A stretch of DNA of 64,000 bases from JACPVU01 sp964373255 (GTDB lineage Archaea; Aenigmatarchaeota; Aenigmatarchaeia; GW2011-AR5). The notes under the pieces were generated by a model. The model was not told where the DNA came from and did not search any database. It saw only the letters and a list, made by a program, of their open reading frames with translations. Below, one piece after another: positions 57,324 to 64,000 of the stretch. The stretch lies in contig CAYJTG010000002.1 of assembly GCA_964373255.1 (NCBI GenBank), positions 78,700-142,699 of the forward strand. The letters are read 5' to 3'. The stretch's first letter is position 1, and each line of letters opens with the position of its first letter. Both the position numbers and the translations under genes were made by a program.

Positions 57324-58094
57324 TTACCTAAGATAGTTGAAAGCCTTGACGTACCATGGCTCACGGTATAAATAATATTCAGATGTTTCACCGCCTATTC
57401 TTCTTGCTAGGTGGCTTATTGCCTTGCTTGCTGACGACCGTGGCTTGTGGTGTACAACAGGAAGCCGCTTCGAGATTGCCCTCTGGACGTTAAGGTCTTC
57501 TGGCACCACAGAAAGAAGCGGGTAATCGCCAAGCATTGACATGATATCGTCGATCTTCATTTCGTGTTTTTCGTTTGTTACCCTGTTTACAACAACGCCG
57601 GATATCTTTGTACCGATCTGCTGGGCAAGCTTTGCCGCTTTCAGTGCATCGGTAACCGCCGTGACTTCGGGATTTGTTATAAGTATAACCTCGTCTGCGG
57701 ATTCTATGGCTGACAGCGCTTCGCGGCCTATGCCGGCTGCTACGTCGAGAAGAATTATATCGGCGTCACCCAGCAGGTCCAGCAGCGTGTTGGGCAGCTG
57801 TTTTGGATCTGTGCCTCTCAGATCCTTTAGCGATATGCCTGCCGGCACTATCCTCAGCCCTGTTTCGTGCGTGTAAATAGCGTCTTTTATCCTTGCAGTG
57901 CCTTTCAGCACATCGTGCAGTGTTATGGGATGAAATGGGACGCCAAGATGAAGGCCGAGGTTCGGTGTCGTAATATTCGCGTCTACAACGACGACGTTCC
58001 TCCCCATCTTTGCGAGCGCGGCACCAAGATTAGCGACTATGGTGGTTTTGCCTGCGCCTCCCTTGCCGGAAAGGCATGCAATTATGCGCGTCAT
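57324..58094 (-). CDS. minD: MinD/ParA-family ATPase
   Basis: 256 residues. The deviant Walker A is ACLSGKGGAGKTTIVANLGA, with switch I VVDANITTPNLGLHLG and Walker B/switch II IILLDVAAGIGREALSAIES. The C-terminus (EYYLYREPWYVKAFNYLR) could be an amphipathic membrane helix. It resembles archaeal MinD homologues and related ParA proteins involved in placement of cell structures or chromosome segregation. The alternative is a FlhG-like factor. Upstream is the tRNA-Arg(UCU) gene on the same strand. Confidence 0.85.
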   Translation of the reverse strand: MTRIIACLSGKGGAGKTTIVANLGAALAKMGRNVVVVDANITTPNLGLHLGVPFHPITLHDVLKGTARIKDAIYTHETGLRIVPAGISLKDLRGTDPKQLPNTLLDLLGDADIILLDVAAGIGREALSAIESADEVILITNPEVTAVTDALKAAKLAQQIGTKISGVVVNRVTNEKHEMKIDDIMSMLGDYPLLSVVPEDLNVQRAISKRLPVVHHKPRSSASKAISHLARRIGGETSEYYLYREPWYVKAFNYLR

Positions 58095-58173
58095 TTAATC
58101 ACATCTCTCACTTTATTATTTTGATCACAACGCTTTTTAAATGCTAAGATTGGGTAATTTTCAAGAATTTTAT

Positions 58174-58276
58174 GGGCGTGACGGGATTCGAACCCGCGAC
58201 CCCTAAACTAAATGCCACAATTAGTGCGGACATTGCTTAGAAGGCTAGTGCTCTATCCAACCTGAGCTACACGCCC
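58174..58276 (-). tRNA. tRNA-Arg(UCU) with 29-nt intron at 40/41
   Basis: Acceptor GGGCGTG (58276-58270) pairs with CACGCCC (58180-58174), D arm GCTC/GAGC, T arm GCGGG-TTCGAAT-CCCGT. The anticodon arm is CTAGC-CTTCTAA-GC then an intron (58234-58206) then TAG, so the insertion is inside the 3' strand of the stem at 40/41. Exon CTAA pairs with intron TTAG; bulges are GCA and TTT; the inner helix starts ATG/CAT. This is a clean bulge-helix-bulge and splicing restores CTAGC/GCTAG. Anticodon is UCU. Confidence 0.9.
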
Positions 58277-58364
58277 GTCTGCATTTAATGCTATTAATCC
58301 TATCTTTATCGATTATTTATTAAGATACAACTTTAAAATTTAGATAAAACAATATCGTAGACTG

Positions 58365-61205
58365 ATGACAATGATAGATTTCAGAAAAATAGAAAATAAG
58401 TGGCAGAAGATCTGGGAAGCAAAGAAGGTTTTCGAAGCTAACGTAGATAAAAAAAGAGGAAAATTTTTTACTTCCAATATAATTCCGTATGTAAATGGCG
58501 ATGCCCACATAGGTCATACATACACATTCACAAGGACAGACGTGTATGCGCGCTATAAAAGAATGCAGGGCTTCAACACTTTATTAGCGCAAGGCTTCCA
58601 CGCCACGGGCGAGCCTATCTTAGGCACAGTCGAGCGGTTGAAGAAAAATGATATGGCACAAATAGAGACATATAAAATGTTTGGTGCGACCGACAAAAAT
58701 CTGGAACATTTCAAGAAAAAAGGTCCTTCCTACGTTGCTAGATTTTGGGCGAAAAAGATCGAAGAGAGCTTTAAGTCAGCCGGTTTCTCAATTGACTGGA
58801 GAAAAAAATTCATTCTTTCAATTGATCCAGGATTCAGCAAATTTATCGAGTGGCAGTATAAAACACTGAGAAAAAAGGGCTACGTGGTGCAGGGCACGCA
58901 CCCTGTTGTCTGGTGCCCTCACGACCAGAGCCCGACCGGCGATCACGACCGACTAGAAGGCGAAGGCGAGAGCCCAACAGAGTATACACTGATAAAATTC
59001 CAGTTCGGCGATTCGTTTTTGCCGGCGGCAACACTAAGGCCAGAGACCGTATATGGTGTCACCAATATATGGCTGAACCCGCACGCGGATTATATAAAGA
59101 TAGAGGTGGAAGGCGAAAAATGGATAGTTGCAAAAGAGTCTTTGATAAAAATAAAAGACCAGTTCAAAGATGTCAAAGAGCTGAAAGAATACGACGAAAA
59201 AATCGACCTATTTGGTCGTAGGTCTAAAAATCCTGTTACAAATGCAGAAATACCAATTCTGCCTTCTGAATTCGTAGATCCTGGCAGCACGACGGGCGTT
59301 GTGATGAGCGTGCCCGCGCATGCGCCGTACGACTACATAGCCCTGGAAGATCTCAAGAAGAGCGGAGAAATGGAAAGACTTGGAATAACAAAAGAAGAGC
59401 TTGAACCGATTTCTTTGGTGAAGAATGAATTTGGAGAAATTCCCGCCAAAACCATATGCGAAGATATGAACATAAAATCAATAAAGCAAGAAAAAGAATT
59501 AGATGGTGCTACAAGCACCATCTACAAAAAAGAATTTCACAGTGGTATCCTAAATGAAAACTGCGGTCCGTACAAAGACATGAAGGTAAATGAGGTTAAA
59601 GAGAGAATTATACTGGACTTTATCGAGAGGGAGATTGCCCACGTATTCTACGACGTCGACAATGTTGTTTGCCGTTGCACCGCGAAATGCCATGTCAAGA
59701 TCCTTGAAAACCAGTGGTTCCTTAAATATTCGGATGAAAAATGGAAAAATCTTGTGAAAAAATGTCTCAATAAAATGCAGATTTATCCGGAAGAAGCGAG
59801 AAACAATTTCCTTGCAACGATAGACTGGATGAAGGACAAGGCGTGCACGCGAAAATCAGGTCTGGGCACGCCGCTTCCGTGGGATAAATCATGGATCGTG
59901 GAGACACTAAGCGATTCGACAATTTATATGGCGTACTACACAATATCAGGGATAATAAGCAAATACAAGATAAAAGCAAGTAAGCTGACAGATAACGTTT
60001 TTGATTATATTTTCTTTGGTAAAGGAAAAATAAATGATATAGCCAAAAAATCACAAATCAATATAAAGCTACTTAAATTTATGAGAGACGAGTTCGAATA
60101 CTTCTATCCTGTGGATTTCAGAAACAGTGGAAAAGACCTTCTGCAGCACCACCTGATTTTCTTTCTATATCACCACGTTGCTTTATGGCCTGAGAAATAC
60201 TGGCCAAGGTGCATTTCCGTCAACGGCTTTGTAAACGTAGAAGGGGAGAAAATGAGCAAGTCAAAGGGCAACATAATACCCCTCAGAAATCTTATTGACA
60301 ATTATGGCGCTGACCTTACCAGAATAAACATAGCAACGTCCAGCGAAGGCATTGACGACGCTGATTGGCGTGTGGAAAACATGAAATCATTCAGGATGCG
60401 CTACGAGTTTCTGTTTGACCTGGCCAAAAATGCAAAAAAAACCAGGCAAACAAAGATGCGCGCTATTGATATGTATCTGATTAGCAAACTTCAAAATACA
60501 ATAAAAAACACCACACAGAACTATGAGGTCACAAAGTACAGGACAGCCGCCAATCACGCGCTGTTCGAGGTCACCAACGAGCTGAAATGGTACATGACGA
60601 GGTGCGGCGGGATAAAAAACGCAAACAGAAAAGCCGTGCAGGAAGCTTTGTCAATAATTACCAGGCTTCTTGCACCGTTTACGCCTCATGTATGCGAGGA
60701 GATGTGGTCGGTGCTTGGGAAAAAGACATTTGTCTCTGTTGCCGAGTGGCCAAAATATGATAAGAAACTGATAAACGAACAGATCGAGCTAGGGGAAGAC
60801 CTGATAAAATCCGCGCTCGAAGACATAAGAGAAATACAAAGGCTGAAGACGATTAAACCAAAATCAGTGAAGATATTTGTTGCGGAAGGCTGGAAGTTTG
60901 ATGTCTACAGCATAGTCCTGAGAAACAAGAACAGAAACATAAATGAAATCACCAAGGAGATCATGTCCGGAGATTTAAAAAGATACGGAAACGCGACTGT
61001 TATGTTCATACAAAATTTATACAAAAAGATAAACGAATTGAAGCCCGTCCTTGACAAAAAATCGCAGCTAGATTGTCTAACAGATGCAAAAGATTTTCTG
61101 AAAAAAGAAATAGGATGCAGAATTGAAATTATTGACGCGAACAATAGTCACGATCAAAAAGCAAAATTCTCGGGTCCCCAGAAGCCCGGGATATTACTTG
61201 AATAA
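58365..61205 (+). CDS. leuS: Leucine-tRNA ligase
   Basis: 946 residues, class I. The HIGH motif is IIPYVNGDAHIGHTYTFTRT near residue 46, the CP1 editing domain contains LRPETVYGVTNIWLNPHADY and TTGVVMSVPAHAPYDYIALE, and the KMSKS loop is VEGEKMSKSKGNIIPLRNLI near 628. The C-terminal tail is short as in archaea. It charges tRNA-Leu, none of which is in the window. Two close ATGs at the start (58365, 58371) are both plausible. It lies next to tRNA-Arg(UCU) on the other strand. Confidence 0.95.
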   Translation: MTMIDFRKIENKWQKIWEAKKVFEANVDKKRGKFFTSNIIPYVNGDAHIGHTYTFTRTDVYARYKRMQGFNTLLAQGFHATGEPILGTVERLKKNDMAQIETYKMFGATDKNLEHFKKKGPSYVARFWAKKIEESFKSAGFSIDWRKKFILSIDPGFSKFIEWQYKTLRKKGYVVQGTHPVVWCPHDQSPTGDHDRLEGEGESPTEYTLIKFQFGDSFLPAATLRPETVYGVTNIWLNPHADYIKIEVEGEKWIVAKESLIKIKDQFKDVKELKEYDEKIDLFGRRSKNPVTNAEIPILPSEFVDPGSTTGVVMSVPAHAPYDYIALEDLKKSGEMERLGITKEELEPISLVKNEFGEIPAKTICEDMNIKSIKQEKELDGATSTIYKKEFHSGILNENCGPYKDMKVNEVKERIILDFIEREIAHVFYDVDNVVCRCTAKCHVKILENQWFLKYSDEKWKNLVKKCLNKMQIYPEEARNNFLATIDWMKDKACTRKSGLGTPLPWDKSWIVETLSDSTIYMAYYTISGIISKYKIKASKLTDNVFDYIFFGKGKINDIAKKSQINIKLLKFMRDEFEYFYPVDFRNSGKDLLQHHLIFFLYHHVALWPEKYWPRCISVNGFVNVEGEKMSKSKGNIIPLRNLIDNYGADLTRINIATSSEGIDDADWRVENMKSFRMRYEFLFDLAKNAKKTRQTKMRAIDMYLISKLQNTIKNTTQNYEVTKYRTAANHALFEVTNELKWYMTRCGGIKNANRKAVQEALSIITRLLAPFTPHVCEEMWSVLGKKTFVSVAEWPKYDKKLINEQIELGEDLIKSALEDIREIQRLKTIKPKSVKIFVAEGWKFDVYSIVLRNKNRNINEITKEIMSGDLKRYGNATVMFIQNLYKKINELKPVLDKKSQLDCLTDAKDFLKKEIGCRIEIIDANNSHDQKAKFSGPQKPGILLE

Positions 61206-61233
61206 TTGCCTCAAAGAAGTCAGCAATAAAATT

Positions 61234-61521
61234 CTAGAACTTTTCCAGACTTTCCAGAAGCTCGTGCTCTTGCTGCTCTTGAATCCTTATTCTTTCGCGC
61301 ATGCCGTCCATGATAAATTCGGTTTTCTTCAGGCGGTTGAGCAGCGCCTGGTTTTCCTTTCTGAGCTCTAAAATTGCTGCCCAGAGCTGTGCGTTCTTCA
61401 CGTCGTGCGCGTTCTTGTAAGCGCCGCGATGACGGGCGACGCGCTTCAGTACATCGTTCAGTCTTGCCTCGTCCTCTGGCGAGAGCAATTGCTTCCAGTC
61501 GTCTGATACGTTGAACAACAT
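61234..61521 (-). CDS. Small helical coiled-coil protein, 95 residues
   Basis: From MLFNVSDDWKQLLSPEDEAR; the frame opens with a GTG three codons earlier. The sequence is helical and charged, with heptad-like spacing in ILELRKENQALLNRLKKTEF and RERIRIQEQQEHELLESLEK. It converges with leuS, whose stop is 28 bp away. No family is recognised; a coiled-coil adaptor is possible. Confidence 0.55.
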   Translation of the reverse strand: MLFNVSDDWKQLLSPEDEARLNDVLKRVARHRGAYKNAHDVKNAQLWAAILELRKENQALLNRLKKTEFIMDGMRERIRIQEQQEHELLESLEKF

Positions 61522-61532
61522 TTTATACACCC

Positions 61533-61654
61533 CAAATTTTCAATACTTAATAGTGACAAAATCTTTATAAAGATAACGTGTGCATAAAAATGTAATGCAT
61601 ACGTAATTGAAAATTTCTCTTGGGGGTTATTGCGAGCGAAGCGAGTAATAACCT
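61533..61654. repeat. Inverted repeats upstream of FKBP gene
   Basis: AAATTTTCAAT and ATTGAAAATTT (61533 and 61606 arms) form an 11-bp inverted repeat. It is followed by the palindrome GGTTATT-GCGAGCGAAGCGAG-T-AATAACC (near 61626-61654). Together these occupy most of the gap between two divergent genes and probably overlap their promoters. Confidence 0.5.
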
Positions 61655-61684
61655 TAAAAGCTTTGCATCAAATTCTTTTCTCTT

Positions 61685-62347
61685 ATGAAAAAGGGCGACG
61701 CGATAAGAATAAATTACGTAGGAAGACTTGAGAGTGGCGAGGTATTCGACCTTACTTATGAGGATACGGCAAAAAAAGAGAACGTATACAACCCGAAAAT
61801 CAAATACGGGCCTGTTCCGGTAATAGTTGGCGCCAATTTCGTGATAAAGGGTCTGGAAAAGGCAATATCAGAAATGAACGTTGGCGACAAAAGGTCTGTT
61901 GAAATACAACCAGACGATGCATTCGGGCAGAGGGATCCAAGGCTTGTAAGGGTCGTATCAGAGAAGGAGTTCAGAAGCCAGAAGGTCGAACCGCAGCCAG
62001 GACTGATTGTGGATTTTGGTGGCATGAAAGGCCGCATACAAAGCGTTAGCGGCGGCCGCGTGCGCATTGATTTTAACAACCCGCTCGCGGGAAAACTGCT
62101 CAAGTACGAGATAGAAATAGTCGAACAGATAAATGATCCCAAGGAAAAGATACAAGGAGTATTCGAATTCTTCGGCTTCCGCAATACAGAAGTAAGCATA
62201 GACAATAAGGAAGCGACTGTAAAGATAAGCCTGCCTTCAGAGCTAAAACAAAAATTGAGCTCAGTAATACTTGATAACATGCCAGAAGTCGAGAAAATAA
62301 GTTTCGTGGAAAGCTTTGAGAAGAAAAAAGAAGAGAAGAATGAATGA
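61685..62347 (+). CDS. FKBP-type peptidyl-prolyl isomerase (SlyD-like)
   Basis: 220 residues. The split FKBP domain is seen in GDAIRINYVGRLESGEVFDL, PVPVIVGANFVIKGLEKAIS and EMNVGDKRSVEIQPDDAFGQ, with an inserted flap domain (FRSQKVEPQPGLIVDFGGMK, RIQSVSGGRVRIDFNNPLAG) as in archaeal SlyD/FKBP26. A C-terminal extension of about 70 residues follows. It combines proline isomerase with chaperone activity. It is cytosolic, with no signal peptide. Confidence 0.92.
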   Translation: MKKGDAIRINYVGRLESGEVFDLTYEDTAKKENVYNPKIKYGPVPVIVGANFVIKGLEKAISEMNVGDKRSVEIQPDDAFGQRDPRLVRVVSEKEFRSQKVEPQPGLIVDFGGMKGRIQSVSGGRVRIDFNNPLAGKLLKYEIEIVEQINDPKEKIQGVFEFFGFRNTEVSIDNKEATVKISLPSELKQKLSSVILDNMPEVEKISFVESFEKKKEEKNE

Positions 62348-62353
62348 ATAATC

Positions 62354-62482
62354 ACCGCATACATGGCGAAACAAAGTTTCGCCTGTACAATTTCGAATTC
62401 CAGGAATTCGAATTGTAATTGAAAATCTGGAGGATTTTCAAATTACAGGTAAAGCTTTGCTTTACAATGTAAATGTGGCGGT
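62354..62482. repeat. Array of four hairpins bounded by TACA/TGTA motifs
   Basis: Outer ACCGC/GCGGT and TACAT/ATGTA stems enclose GGCGAAAC-AAA-GTTTCGCC, ATTTCGAATTCC/GGAATTCGAAT, TTGAAAATC..GATTTTCAA and GGTAAAGC-TTT-GCTTTAC, separated by TGTACA, TGTA and TACA. The last hairpin and its flanks (62444-62471) match 31229-31256, inside the D-loop intron of tRNA-Ile, in 27 of 28 bases. It lies between the convergent FKBP and small zinc-ribbon genes. Confidence 0.72.
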
Positions 62483-62591
62483 ATCATTACAAGATAGGAT
62501 GCTCTAAGCCAGTGATTCATCCGCTCGCTGAAGCAATCGGCATTCTTGTCGATGATAGTAAACATAAAATAGATTTATGTTTTCATGTCCA

Positions 62592-62714
62592 CTATTTCTT
62601 TATTATTGTCGGCCTGTGGTAGTACGTGCTGTATTTGCAATACGGGCAGCTAGAAGGAACTTCGTTTTTTCTTGTCTGCCACAAATGATTGCAGTGTGTG
62701 CATTGCAATTTCAT
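62592..62714 (-). CDS. 40-residue zinc-ribbon protein
   Basis: MKLQCTHCNHLWQTRKNEVP then SSCPYCKYSTYYHRPTIIKK. Two CxxC knuckles (CTHC, CPYC), 15 residues apart, and a basic end indicate a zinc ribbon that may bind nucleic acid. The start follows a tract with two GGAG elements on the minus strand (CTCC in the plus-strand repeat 62721-62751). A TTTAAATA TATA-like box lies at about 62751-62758 on the minus strand. Confidence 0.6.
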   Translation of the reverse strand: MKLQCTHCNHLWQTRKNEVPSSCPYCKYSTYYHRPTIIKK

Positions 62715-62720
62715 TTATAT

Positions 62721-62751
62721 CTCCTACTACTATTACTACTCCTACTACTAT
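62721..62751. repeat. CTA/CTC trinucleotide repeat in the leader of the zinc-ribbon gene
   Basis: CTCCTACTACTATTACTACT followed by CCTACTACTAT. On the minus strand it supplies repeated GTAGTAGGAG, i.e. two GGAG ribosome-binding-like sites before the ATG at 62714. The repeat length could vary by slippage. Confidence 0.55.
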
Positions 62752-62800
62752 TTAAATATCATGTGTAATGTGCAAAAATTACAAAATTCGGCGCGTTAAA

Positions 62801-62810
62801 CTTTATATAC
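62801..62810 (+). promoter_or_regulatory. Promoter of ftsZ
   Basis: CTTTATATAC lies about 36 bp before the ftsZ ATG, giving a transcription start near 62831 and a roughly 10-nt leader containing the GGTGATAAG ribosome binding site (62832-62840). Confidence 0.6.
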
Positions 62811-62840
62811 GTCTGAAGCCATAATAAATCTGGTGATAAG

Positions 62841-63920
62841 ATGGGCATTCTGACAACAAAAGATATCGGAGCTTCTCCTGTTGATGAGCAATTGAGGCAG
62901 ATACTTGAATCAAAGAAGGCCGTGATAAAGGTTGTTGGCTGCGGCGGAGCTGGCGGCAACACAATTTCCAGATTGATGCAGATCGGTGTTGTGGGTGCAG
63001 AAGCGATAGCGATAAACACCGACGCCCAGGATTTGCTGTATACGGACGCGGACATCAAGATACTCATAGGAAAGGAAATAACGGGCGGCCTGGGAGCAGG
63101 CGCAGATCCGCGTGTAGGAGAAGAGTCGGCAAAGGAGAGCAAGAACGACCTGAAAAAAGTTTTAGACGGGTCGGATATGATATTTGTAACGTGCGGATTG
63201 GGAGGCGGCACAGGAACCGGGTCAATACCTGTCGTTGCTGATATGGCAAAGAAAGCGGGCGCGCTGGCCGTTGGCATTGTTACGCTGCCATTCACCATGG
63301 AAGGAAGACAAAGAATGAACAACGCAAAGGACGGACTAGAAAAATTGCAGAGGGCCGTTGATACACTGATAGTCATACCAAATGACAAGCTGCTTGAAAT
63401 CGTTCCTGATGTATCTCTAACAACGGCATTCAAGGTTGCGGACGAGATTCTTGTGAATGCCGTAAAAGGAATAACCGAGCTTGTCACAAGACCCGGGCTT
63501 GTAAACCTGGACTTTGCAGACATAAAAGCTGTCATGAGCAACGGCGGAATAGCGATGATAGGTATGGGCGACTCGGATTCTGAGAACAGGGCGGTCGAGG
63601 CTGTAGAGCGCGCGCTGAACAACCCGCTGCTTGATGTAGACATAAACGGAGCCAAGGGCGCACTCATAAATGTTTCCGGCGGGGTTGATGTCACAATAAG
63701 AGAGTGCCAGAGCATAGTTGAGACGATAGCAACAAGACTGAGCCCGGACGCAAAGATAATATGGGGCGCACAGATACTGAAAGAGCTTGGAGACTCGGTA
63801 AGAACGATGCTCATAGTCACTGGCATAAGTGCGGCGGACATTCTCGTGCCGCAAAAAACTTTGGCAAAAGAGAGGAAGAAGGATATTGAGAGAGCGTTTG
63901 GAATAGACTTTATTGATTAA
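62841..63920 (+). CDS. ftsZ: Cell division GTPase FtsZ
   Basis: 359 residues. The tubulin signature is VTCGLGGGTGTGSIPVVADM near residue 120, with the N-terminal GTP region VVGCGGAGGNTISRLMQIGV and NTDAQDLLYTDADIKILIGK, the T7 loop VNLDFADIKAVMSNGGIAMI and a C-terminal domain ending EKERKKDIERAFGIDF-like. It polymerises into the division ring. Archaea often have FtsZ1 and FtsZ2; only this one is seen here. The gene is followed directly by a copy of the bipartite palindromic repeat. Confidence 0.97.
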   Translation: MGILTTKDIGASPVDEQLRQILESKKAVIKVVGCGGAGGNTISRLMQIGVVGAEAIAINTDAQDLLYTDADIKILIGKEITGGLGAGADPRVGEESAKESKNDLKKVLDGSDMIFVTCGLGGGTGTGSIPVVADMAKKAGALAVGIVTLPFTMEGRQRMNNAKDGLEKLQRAVDTLIVIPNDKLLEIVPDVSLTTAFKVADEILVNAVKGITELVTRPGLVNLDFADIKAVMSNGGIAMIGMGDSDSENRAVEAVERALNNPLLDVDINGAKGALINVSGGVDVTIRECQSIVETIATRLSPDAKIIWGAQILKELGDSVRTMLIVTGISAADILVPQKTLAKERKKDIERAFGIDFID

Positions 63921-63925
63921 ATAAT

Positions 63926-64000
63926 GTAAACCCAGTAAATAATCAGGTATTATAACTGGGTTTACATATAGCGAACAACAAAAGTAATATGTCCGAAATC
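63926..64000. repeat. Bipartite palindromic repeat, copy 2 (cut by window edge)
   Basis: GTAAACCCAGT/ACTGGGTTTAC hairpin followed by the left arm of the TATAGCGAACAACAAAAG stem. It matches 10637-10711 in 74 of 75 bases (one A to G change). It starts 6 bp after the ftsZ stop codon. Confidence 0.8.

Noticed and set aside
1..64000. CRISPR array, rRNA operon, prophage, classical IS element
   Set aside because: No regular spacer-repeat series, no rRNA sequence, no phage genes and no transposase frame were found.

Overview
The window is archaeal chromosome. It carries archaeal or archaeo-eukaryotic IleRS, LeuRS, PheRS, GlyRS and HisRS, fibrillarin/Nop5, S17e, NMD3, aIF1A, a Dim2-like KH protein, topoisomerase VI, a thermosome, a PIN-KH ATPase, an EndA-type tRNA splicing endonuclease and archaeal pilins. 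TATA-like boxes sit about 25 nt upstream of starts, and several starts have GGTGAT-type ribosome binding sites. Genes are compact, with 4-nt overlaps and many tiny zinc-ribbon ORFs, which fits a small-genome, DPANN-like archaeon. I do not assign a phylum. No rRNA, CRISPR array, prophage or classical transposase gene is present.

Layout. 0-6.5 kb: a membrane protein, DNA-binding proteins, two tRNA-Ser genes and a minus-strand run of surface/membrane proteins. 6.5-18.4 kb: information processing (PIN-KH ATPase, HisRS, IleRS, DHH protein, fibrillarin-Nop5, S17e). 17.9-28.6 kb: a metabolic block with citryl-CoA synthetase (two subunits) and citryl-CoA lyase on plus, and mevalonate kinase, phosphomevalonate kinase, diphosphomevalonate decarboxylase and two IDI-like Nudix proteins around them. 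Together these could turn citrate into cytosolic acetyl-CoA and mevalonate into IPP, though the steps between acetyl-CoA and mevalonate are not in the window. 34.6-42.8 kb: a type IV pilus-like locus (coiled coil, pilins, secretion ATPase, two TadC-like membrane proteins). 42.8-50.5 kb: NMD3, aIF1A, KH protein, Topo VI, tRNA-Asn and tRNA-Phe, a LAGLIDADG endonuclease, EndA and a CBS-HPF-like fusion. 50.5-64 kb: alcohol dehydrogenase, GlyRS, kinase, PheRS, MinD, LeuRS, FKBP, FtsZ.

The most striking feature is the tRNA genes. All nine that I can find are interrupted, with about 17 introns in total, most at non-canonical positions: D-loop, 24/25, 27/28, 30/31, 40/41, 42/43 and the T-loop at 59/60. 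Many fold into bulge-helix-bulge motifs that I could write out by hand, and removing them gives regular cloverleafs. tRNA-Phe appears to have four introns, and tRNA-Ile(UAU) is 413 bp long. The splicing endonuclease gene lies about 1.1 kb from tRNA-Phe and appears to have Ala in place of the catalytic Lys. A LAGLIDADG endonuclease gene runs antisense into the last exon of tRNA-Phe.

The intergenic regions hold families of palindromic, multi-hairpin elements whose stems differ between copies in a compensatory way: a three-way-junction element (1.3 and 43.4 kb), a related 130-bp element flanked by a 10-bp direct repeat (32.3 kb), a bipartite GTAAACCC/TATAGC element (10.6, 34.5 and 63.9 kb), and arrays of TACA/TGTA-bounded hairpins. 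One of these arrays is shared between a tRNA intron and an intergenic region. Intron boundaries, folds and family assignments were all worked out by eye.
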